Positions 58,704-64,000 of a stretch of 64,000 bases of DNA are shown in pieces (the stretch's first letter is position 1; the number at the start of each line of letters is the position of its first letter). Made by a program: the position numbers and the translations under genes. This DNA comes from Micromonospora inaquosa (GTDB lineage: Bacteria > Actinomycetota > Actinomycetes > Mycobacteriales > Micromonosporaceae), in the NCBI RefSeq assembly GCF_003857055.1, contig NZ_QGSZ01000190.1:40994-104993 (forward strand). Direction: 5' to 3'. The notes beneath the pieces were generated by a model. It saw only the letters and a list, made by a program, of their open reading frames with translations, was not told the origin of the DNA and did no database searches.

Positions 58704-59533
58704 GCCTTGACCGCACCTTCCATGATCCCGCCGATGATCTGCCGACCGAACAACACGAAGACCAGTAGGAGGGGCAGCGTCGCGATCGCTGTCCCGGTGA
58801 ACACCTGCGACATGTCCTGGTAGTACCCGTCTGACAGCGCCCGCAGGGAGAGCTGCACAGTGGGGTTCGCCGGATCGTTCAGTACAGCGTACGGCCACAG
58901 GAAGTCGTTCCAGGTGGTCATGAACGTGAGCAGGCCGAGTACGGCGGCGGCGGGGCGCAGCGCGGGCAGCACCACGTGCCACCAGATCCGGGCGGTGCCA
59001 CAGCCGTCCATCCGGGCGGCCTCGATCAGTTCGTCGCTGATGGCCTGGCCCGCGTACTGCCGCATCATGAACACCCCGAACCCGGTGACCAGCACCGGCA
59101 CGATCACCGCGGGCAGCCGGTCGTTCCAGTGCAGCTTGGTCATGAGCAGGTAGAGCGGGATCACGCCGAGCTGGGTCGGCACCATCATGGTCGCGATGAT
59201 CACCAGCAGCAGGGCGTTGCGGCCACGGAACCGCAGCTTGGCGAAGGCGAACCCGGCCAGGCTGGAGAAGAACACCACGGAGATGGTGACCGTGCTGGCG
59301 ACGATCACCGAGTTGATCAGACCGGTCGCGAAGTACGCGTCGGTGTTGTCGAACAGTCGGGCGATGTTCGCGCCCAGGTTGCCGCCGGGGGTGATCGGGG
59401 GCGGCAGTTGACCCATAGCATCGTTGGAGCGGCTGGCGACGACGAGCATCCACCAGATCGGAAAGATCGACAGGCCGGCCGCGACGATCAGGGCCAGGTA
59501 GGTGAGCGGGCTGGCCCGCCAGAGCCGGCTCAT
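58700..59533 (-). CDS. Carbohydrate ABC transporter permease (MalG-like)
   Basis: A 277-residue permease with six helices and the EAA loop EAARMDGCGTARIWWHVVLP, as in CUT1 sugar transporters. It forms the inner-membrane channel with the MalF-like permease. No ATPase gene is in this operon; a shared MsiK-type ATPase elsewhere is the norm for actinomycete CUT1 importers. ATGA overlap with the gene before it. Confidence 0.92.
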   Translation of the reverse strand: MSRLWRASPLTYLALIVAAGLSIFPIWWMLVVASRSNDAMGQLPPPITPGGNLGANIARLFDNTDAYFATGLINSVIVASTVTISVVFFSSLAGFAFAKLRFRGRNALLLVIIATMMVPTQLGVIPLYLLMTKLHWNDRLPAVIVPVLVTGFGVFMMRQYAGQAISDELIEAARMDGCGTARIWWHVVLPALRPAAAVLGLLTFMTTWNDFLWPYAVLNDPANPTVQLSLRALSDGYYQDMSQVFTGTAIATLPLLLVFVLFGRQIIGGIMEGAVKA

Positions 59534-60528
59534 CGCGCCGCTCCCTTCCGTCCGTTGGGCCCCGAGCCGCCGCCGAGCCGGCGCAGGATCAGCACGTTGA
59601 GCACCGCGACGATCGCGATGAGTGCGAAGAGCAGCCAGGCCACCGCGGAGCCGTACCCGAAGTTGTAGTGCGGGGCGAACGCGTTCTCGAACATGTACAT
59701 GGTCAGGGTCTGCGACTCACGCAGCGGTCCGCCGCGGATCGGGTTGGTGCCGGAGTGGAACATCCGGGGCTCGGTGAAGAGCTGCAACCCGCCGATGGTG
59801 GCGATGATGGTGCAGAAGATGATCGTCGGCTTGAGCAGTGGCACGGTGACCGACCAGAACTGTCGGACCCGGCTGGCGCCGTCGATCGCCGCGGCCTCGT
59901 ACAGGTCTCGGGGGATGGCCTGCATCGCGGCCAGGAGGATCAGCGCGTTGTAGCCGGTCCACCGCCAGTCGACCATGGCGGAGATGGCCACCCAGGAGGC
60001 GAACCGGTTGGATTTCCAGCCGATCGCGTCCACCCCGACCAGGTCGAGCAGCCAGTTGATCATCCCGAACTCGCGGCCGAAGAGCACCCCGAAGACGATC
60101 GCCACCGCGGCCGTGGAGGTCACGTTGGGGACGAGCACCGCCATCCGCCAGCCGGTGCGGGCCCGCAGGCCCCGGTTGAGGAGGTTGGCCAGCCAGAGCG
60201 CGGCGAGCAGTTGCGGCACCGTGGAGATCACGAAGATGCCCAGCGTGTTCACCAGCGCGTGCCAGAAGTCCGTGTCGGCCAGCAGTCGGGTGTAGTTCTC
60301 CGCCCCGACGAACGGGTGGTTGGTGCCGAGCAGGTCCCAGTCGTGCAGCGAAACCCAGAAGGTGTACGCCAGCGGGTACGCCCCGAAGACGCCGAAGATC
60401 AGAAAGAAGGGGGCGATGTAGAGGTACGGCGAGAACCGGGTGTCGAGCCGGCTGAGCCGACCCCAGGAGGGGCGAGGGTTGTCGGCCTTCGGTGCGACCG
60501 GCGGGCGGGCGTCGAGCTGGACGGTCAT
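59530..60528 (-). CDS. Carbohydrate ABC transporter permease (MalF-like)
   Basis: A 332-residue permease. FSPYLYIAPFFLIFGVFGAY opens the membrane part, and EAAAIDGASRVRQFWSVTVP is the EAA loop that docks the ATPase. Partner of the MalG-like permease and the binding lipoprotein. It follows the binding-protein gene by 69 nt. Confidence 0.92.
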   Translation of the reverse strand: MTVQLDARPPVAPKADNPRPSWGRLSRLDTRFSPYLYIAPFFLIFGVFGAYPLAYTFWVSLHDWDLLGTNHPFVGAENYTRLLADTDFWHALVNTLGIFVISTVPQLLAALWLANLLNRGLRARTGWRMAVLVPNVTSTAAVAIVFGVLFGREFGMINWLLDLVGVDAIGWKSNRFASWVAISAMVDWRWTGYNALILLAAMQAIPRDLYEAAAIDGASRVRQFWSVTVPLLKPTIIFCTIIATIGGLQLFTEPRMFHSGTNPIRGGPLRESQTLTMYMFENAFAPHYNFGYGSAVAWLLFALIAIVAVLNVLILRRLGGGSGPNGRKGAAR

Positions 60529-60597
60529 GCCCGGGAACTCCTTTCGCCGTGCGGGCGGGGTACCGGTGACCGGGGCCCGCCCGCACGTTCGCTCGGG

Positions 60598-61902
60598 CTA
60601 CTTGGCGGCGGCCTTCTTGGCGTTGGTCACCGCGTCCGTCCAGCCCTGCGCGGGGCTGCGCTGACCCAGCTCCACGGTCCGTACGGCGTTCTCCACCTCG
60701 GTCCGGACGGCCTGGTTCTTCGGGCCCATGTAGACCGGCTTCAGGCTCTTCGCGCCGCTGCCGAAGATCGAGCCGACCGGTGCCCCGGAAAAGTACGCGT
60801 TGGTCGCGCCAGTGATCGCCGGGTCGTCGAGCGCCTGCGGCGACGAGGGCAGCGGGCCCTTGGCCTTGAACGCGCCGATCTGGCCCTTGGCACTGGTCAG
60901 GAACTTGGCCAGCTCGATGGCCTCGGCCTGGTGCTTGCTCTGCTTGGGCACGGCGAGGTGCGATCCACCCCAGTTGCCGCCGTTGCCGGGCACCCGGGCG
61001 ATGTCCCACTTGCCCTGGGCGGCCGTGCCCGCGTTGGCCTCGATGACGCCGGTCATCCAGGCGGGGCAGGCGATGGTCGCGAACTTCGACTGCTTGAAGG
61101 CGGAGACCCACTCTTCCGACCACGACCCGTACTTGCCGGAGAGGCCGGAATCGATGATGTCCATGGTGGTGTCCCACGCCTGCCGTACCGCCGGGTTGCT
61201 GTCGACGACCAGCTTCTCGCTGGTGTCGTAGTAGCTGTAGCCGTCGCTGTTGCCGGCGGTCTGCAACAGGATGGTGTTGAACGTGTTGGTGGCCGCGTCG
61301 AGGAAGGACGCCCCGGTCTTGGCTGCGACGAACTTCTCGCCGGTGGCGATGTAGTCCGGCCAGGTCGGCCAGAGCTTGGAGACCTCGTCGCGTTCGGTGG
61401 GCAGGCCGGCCTTTTCGAAGAGGTCCTTGCGGTAGCACATGGCGATGCCGCCGACGTCGGTGCCGAGGCCGATGAGCTGCTTGCCGTCGGCGGTCAGGCC
61501 GGCGTTCCACTTCCATTCGAGGAAGTTGCCCTTGAGGTCGGCGGCCCCGTGGTCCAGCAGGTTGACGAAGTTGCCGGGGTTGGCCTTGTACTCGACCATC
61601 AGCCCTTCCTCGATGGCCACCACGTCACCGGCGCCCCGACCGGCGGCGAGCCACTGGGTCAGCTTCGGCGAGTACTCGTCGAGGTTGGTGCCGGTGCCGC
61701 GTTCGACGATCTTCACGCCGGGGTTCGCGGCCATGTACTCCTGGTAGAGCTGCTCGTAGCCGAACTGGCCGAAGACGTCGACGGTCAGGGTGACCGGTCC
61801 GTCGCCCGGCTCGTCGCCGCCGCCGCAGCCAGCGGTGACGAGTAGGGCGGTGGTGGCGGCGAGGGCCACCGCGGCGAGGCGGCGGCGCGGGAGGACAGCC
61901 AT
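60598..61902 (-). CDS. Sugar-binding lipoprotein of CUT1 ABC importer
   Basis: A 434-residue solute-binding lipoprotein with signal peptide and lipobox LLVTAGCGGG. The extracellular domain has VVAIEEGLMVEYKANPGNFV, GLGTDVGGIAMCYRKDLFEK and KFATIACPAWMTGVIEANAG, resembling CebE-type cello-oligosaccharide binders. It is first in the operon binding protein, two permeases, GH1, LacI. Two LacI-type operators flank its promoter. Confidence 0.93.
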   Translation of the reverse strand: MAVLPRRRLAAVALAATTALLVTAGCGGGDEPGDGPVTLTVDVFGQFGYEQLYQEYMAANPGVKIVERGTGTNLDEYSPKLTQWLAAGRGAGDVVAIEEGLMVEYKANPGNFVNLLDHGAADLKGNFLEWKWNAGLTADGKQLIGLGTDVGGIAMCYRKDLFEKAGLPTERDEVSKLWPTWPDYIATGEKFVAAKTGASFLDAATNTFNTILLQTAGNSDGYSYYDTSEKLVVDSNPAVRQAWDTTMDIIDSGLSGKYGSWSEEWVSAFKQSKFATIACPAWMTGVIEANAGTAAQGKWDIARVPGNGGNWGGSHLAVPKQSKHQAEAIELAKFLTSAKGQIGAFKAKGPLPSSPQALDDPAITGATNAYFSGAPVGSIFGSGAKSLKPVYMGPKNQAVRTEVENAVRTVELGQRSPAQGWTDAVTNAKKAAAK

Positions 61903-61947
61903 GGGTTTCGACCTCTCTCAAGGCGGGCGGGTGGTGGCAGATGATTC

Positions 61948-62007
61948 TGAGAGCGCTCTCACGACAGGGTGGTGGGTCCTCGACCCGCTGTCAAGAGAGC
62001 GCTCTCT
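61948..62007 (-). promoter_or_regulatory. Two LacI operators around the sugar-importer promoter
   Basis: TGAGAGCGCTCTCA (61948-61961) and AGAGAGCGCTCTCT (61994-62007) are perfect 14-bp palindromes with centres 46 bp apart. On the minus strand a perfect -35 box TTGACA (61994-61989) abuts the upstream operator; the -10 region (about 61971-61966) is weak. The downstream operator would cover the transcription start. The arrangement fits tight repression by the LacI protein encoded at the operon's end. Confidence 0.8.
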
Positions 62008-62036
62008 CGCCGTTCCGACCTCCACCCCGAAGCCGA

Positions 62037-62070
62037 CGAGGGCGCCACCCCTACCGGGGTGACGCCCTCG
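62037..62070 (-). terminator. 15-bp hairpin after the maleylpyruvate-isomerase-like gene
   Basis: CGAGGGCGCCACCCC (62037-62051) and GGGGTGACGCCCTCG (62056-62070) pair with one mismatch around TACC, 15 nt past the leftward gene's stop. It insulates the sugar operon promoter. Confidence 0.75.
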
Positions 62071-62085
62071 TTCGTGGCACGTCCG

Positions 62086-62844
62086 TCAGTCGATGCGCAG
62101 ACCGTCCAGCAGGGCGCTGTCGCCCACGACATCCAACGTCTCGAAGCTCACCCGCCCCCACAGTGCCAGGAGCAGATCGCTAGCGGTGCCGCTGACCTGG
62201 GCGCGGGCGTGGTGATCGTCGTGGTCGAAGATGGTCGCGGTGTCGAGCAGCGCCACCCCCTCGCCGCGCAGCCGCAGATACCACTCCTGAGCCGCGTCGG
62301 TAGCGCAGAGCTGCACCACCCCGTGCCAACTACCCGGCACCTGCCGCCGGCCCGCCGGAAGCCAGGTGTCCAGCACCTCGCTCACCCCGTCGGCCGCGAG
62401 CTTCGCCTCCACCGGGTCACCAGCAGCGATGGCGAGCTGCGCGTCCCAACGGTGCACAGCCGTCTCGTGCGCCATCCGACGCGGCCAGAAACCGGCTTTC
62501 TTCGGCTGCGGGGCCCAGTTCCACGCCGGCGCCTCCGGATCGAGCCCGTCAAAGACCGTCATCACCCGGTCGTAACCCTGCTGCCACAACTGGAGGGCGT
62601 TCACGCCCGGGTCGGCCTCCAGCTTCTCCCGGCGAGGCGGTCGACTGGTCTGGCCCGCTCCGGCGAACGACGAAACCCAGTGGTAGATGCCGGCCATGTG
62701 CAGCGTGAGGTCGTTGACCGTCCAGCCCGGACAGGACAGCACCGGTGTCTCCGGCGGTGCCTCGGCCACCGCCGCAGCGAAAGCCGGACCCTCCGTCCGA
62801 AGGGCCCCGATCCAGAAATCCTTGCTGCCCTGCAGTCTGCTCAT
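62086..62844 (-). CDS. Mycothiol-dependent maleylpyruvate-isomerase-family (DinB-like) protein
   Basis: A 252-residue protein. PVLSCPGWTVNDLTLHMAGI supplies the first metal histidine, and GFWPRRMAHETAVHRWDAQL carries the others (HExxxHRWD), as in the MDMPI/DinB fold. Members are mycothiol-dependent transferases or isomerases; the substrate is unknown. ATG 62844 has GGGAGG 6 nt upstream, better than ATG 62850. It is divergent from murB. Confidence 0.85.
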   Translation of the reverse strand: MSRLQGSKDFWIGALRTEGPAFAAAVAEAPPETPVLSCPGWTVNDLTLHMAGIYHWVSSFAGAGQTSRPPRREKLEADPGVNALQLWQQGYDRVMTVFDGLDPEAPAWNWAPQPKKAGFWPRRMAHETAVHRWDAQLAIAAGDPVEAKLAADGVSEVLDTWLPAGRRQVPGSWHGVVQLCATDAAQEWYLRLRGEGVALLDTATIFDHDDHHARAQVSGTASDLLLALWGRVSFETLDVVGDSALLDGLRID

Positions 62845-62913
62845 CGCCATCCTCCCGGGGGTGCCGGGCGACCAGTGGGTGCCACGGCTAATTGTCAGCC
62901 TAAGGTGAAGGGC

Positions 62914-63996
62914 GTGCCAGACGCCTCCGCCCAGCCGACAACCGACGCCGATCGTGCCACCCCCGGTCCACTCGCCGGCTACACCACTCTACGAACGGGT
63001 GGGCCGGCAGAGCGGATCGTGGCCGCCGGCAATGCCGACGAGATCGTCCGGGCGGTCCAGGCCGCGGCGGAGCCGGTCCTGATCCTGGCCGGAGGCAGCA
63101 ACGTGGTGATCGGCGACGCCGGCTTCCCCGGCACCGTCGTCCTGGTGCGCTCCCGTGGCCTGCGGGTCATCGCCGAAGACACCACCTCGGTCACCGTACG
63201 AGTCGACGCCGGCGAGCCGTGGGACGAGCTGGTCGCCACCACGGTCGCCAACGGCTGGGCCGGGCTGGAGTGCCTCTCCGGCATCCCCGGCTCGACCGGT
63301 GCCACCCCCATCCAGAACGTCGGCGCGTACGGCCAGGAGGTCGCCGAGACGATCACCGGCGTCGAGGTGTACGACCGGATCGAGGGCACCCGCCAGGTCA
63401 TCCCCGCCGCCGACTGCGGCTTCGCCTACCGCGGCAGCATCTTCAAGTACGTGGACCGCTGGGTGGTGCTCTCGGTCGACTTCCGGCTCACCAGGTCCCC
63501 ACTCTCCGGGCCGGTGCGCTACGCGGAGCTGGCCAGAGCCCTCGGTGTCGAGGTGGGCGACCAGGTGCCGCTGGCGGACGCCCGAGCAGTGGTGCTGCGG
63601 CTGCGTGCCGGCAAGGGGATGGTGCTCGACGCCAACGACCCGGACACTCGCTCGGTCGGCTCGTTCTTCACCAACCCGGTGCTCGACCGTGCGACGTACG
63701 AACAACTCCTGGAACGCTCCACCGAGCTGGGCGACCCGCCCGCCTGGCCCGGGGCGGACGGCCTGGTGAAGGTGAGCGCCGCCTGGCTGATCGACAAGGC
63801 CGGCTTCACCAAGGGTCACCCCGGCGAGGGTGGGGTGGCCATCTCCAGCAAGCACACCCTGGCGCTGACCAACCGCAGCGGCACCGCCCACACCGCTGAC
63901 CTGCTCACCCTGGCCCGCACCATCCGCGACCAGGTCCACGCCCGCTTCGGCGTAACCCTGCACCCCGAGCCAGTCCTCATCAACTGCACCCTCTAA
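62914..63996 (+). CDS. murB: UDP-N-acetylenolpyruvoylglucosamine reductase
   Basis: A 360-residue FAD enzyme of peptidoglycan synthesis. ILAGGSNVVIGDAGFPGTVV is the FAD site, GIPGSTGATPIQNVGAYGQE the substrate loop, KGMVLDANDPDTRSVGSFFT carries the catalytic serine, and AAWLIDKAGFTKG is near the C-terminus. The start GTG 62914 lies 7 nt after a TAAGGT -10-like box, suggesting a leaderless mRNA; GTG 62905 is inside that box. The stop is TAA at 63994-63996. Confidence 0.95.
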   Translation: MPDASAQPTTDADRATPGPLAGYTTLRTGGPAERIVAAGNADEIVRAVQAAAEPVLILAGGSNVVIGDAGFPGTVVLVRSRGLRVIAEDTTSVTVRVDAGEPWDELVATTVANGWAGLECLSGIPGSTGATPIQNVGAYGQEVAETITGVEVYDRIEGTRQVIPAADCGFAYRGSIFKYVDRWVVLSVDFRLTRSPLSGPVRYAELARALGVEVGDQVPLADARAVVLRLRAGKGMVLDANDPDTRSVGSFFTNPVLDRATYEQLLERSTELGDPPAWPGADGLVKVSAAWLIDKAGFTKGHPGEGGVAISSKHTLALTNRSGTAHTADLLTLARTIRDQVHARFGVTLHPEPVLINCTL

Positions 63997-64000
63997 ACCC

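Overview
The window is very GC-rich with dense, often overlapping genes and frequent GTG or TTG starts. Together with mycothiol synthase, GlnR, SARP, WYL and HbhA-type genes, this points to a filamentous actinomycete, most likely Micromonosporaceae (Micromonospora or a relative). That placement is inference from gene content. I see no rRNA, tRNA, CRISPR array or intact insertion sequence.

Layout. 1-302 is the 3' end of glyA. 828-12012 is an aromatic (type II) polyketide cluster. A leftward operon with mostly overlapping genes runs TcmI-type cyclase, AccDA, AccB, AccC, ACP-aromatase/cyclase fusion, cupin, KS-alpha, chain-length factor, ABM monooxygenase. A rightward arm carries a SARP activator, a second TcmI-type cyclase and an FAD hydroxylase. 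The core resembles whiE-type spore-pigment clusters, but it carries its own complete acetyl-CoA carboxylase and a pathway activator. 12-17 kb is mixed housekeeping, including a TetR/short-chain dehydrogenase divergon with a clear operator. 17-21 kb holds a secreted GH81 beta-1,3-glucanase and a junction of two broken genes (CBM2 and Nudix). 21-26 kb is pstSCAB with PHO boxes, followed by mshD. 26-33 kb has a polysaccharide deacetylase, glnR, an LmeA-like protein and a cysteine-rich leader peptide ahead of a rhodanese operon. 33-42 kb has a glycogen-debranching-type glycosidase, a nitrobindin-like protein, an aminodeoxychorismate-lyase-like enzyme, a Fur regulator, YgfZ, BKACE and asparaginase. 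42-47 kb has the XRE-HbhA-DUF2516 block, AlaX and an SDR. 47-53 kb has a WYL regulator, a two-component/ABC-2 exporter operon, EI24 and a macrodomain protein. 53-55 kb is an accessory patch of palindromic repeats and an XRE-DUF5919 regulator divergent from two small genes. 56-62 kb is a LacI / GH1 beta-glucosidase / sugar ABC importer locus. murB closes the window.

How parts work together. The LacI-type palindrome GAGAGCGCTCTC occurs twice before the sugar-importer operon and once before the GH81 glucanase about 45 kb away. This suggests one regulon that secretes a glucanase, imports the oligosaccharides and hydrolyses them in the cell. In the polyketide cluster, AccC/AccB/AccDA would make malonyl-CoA, KS-alpha/CLF/ACP would build the chain, the aromatase and TcmI-type cyclases would fold it, and the ABM and FAD oxygenases would oxidise it. 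Two intergenic hairpins between convergent genes (350-397 and 41855-41902) share the same stem ends, and two more long palindromes lie side by side at 53182-53349; these look like repeat families.

Limits. Functions come from reading motifs and from memory of the families. No database search, folding or alignment was run. Start codons were chosen from Shine-Dalgarno context, stop/start overlaps or family length.
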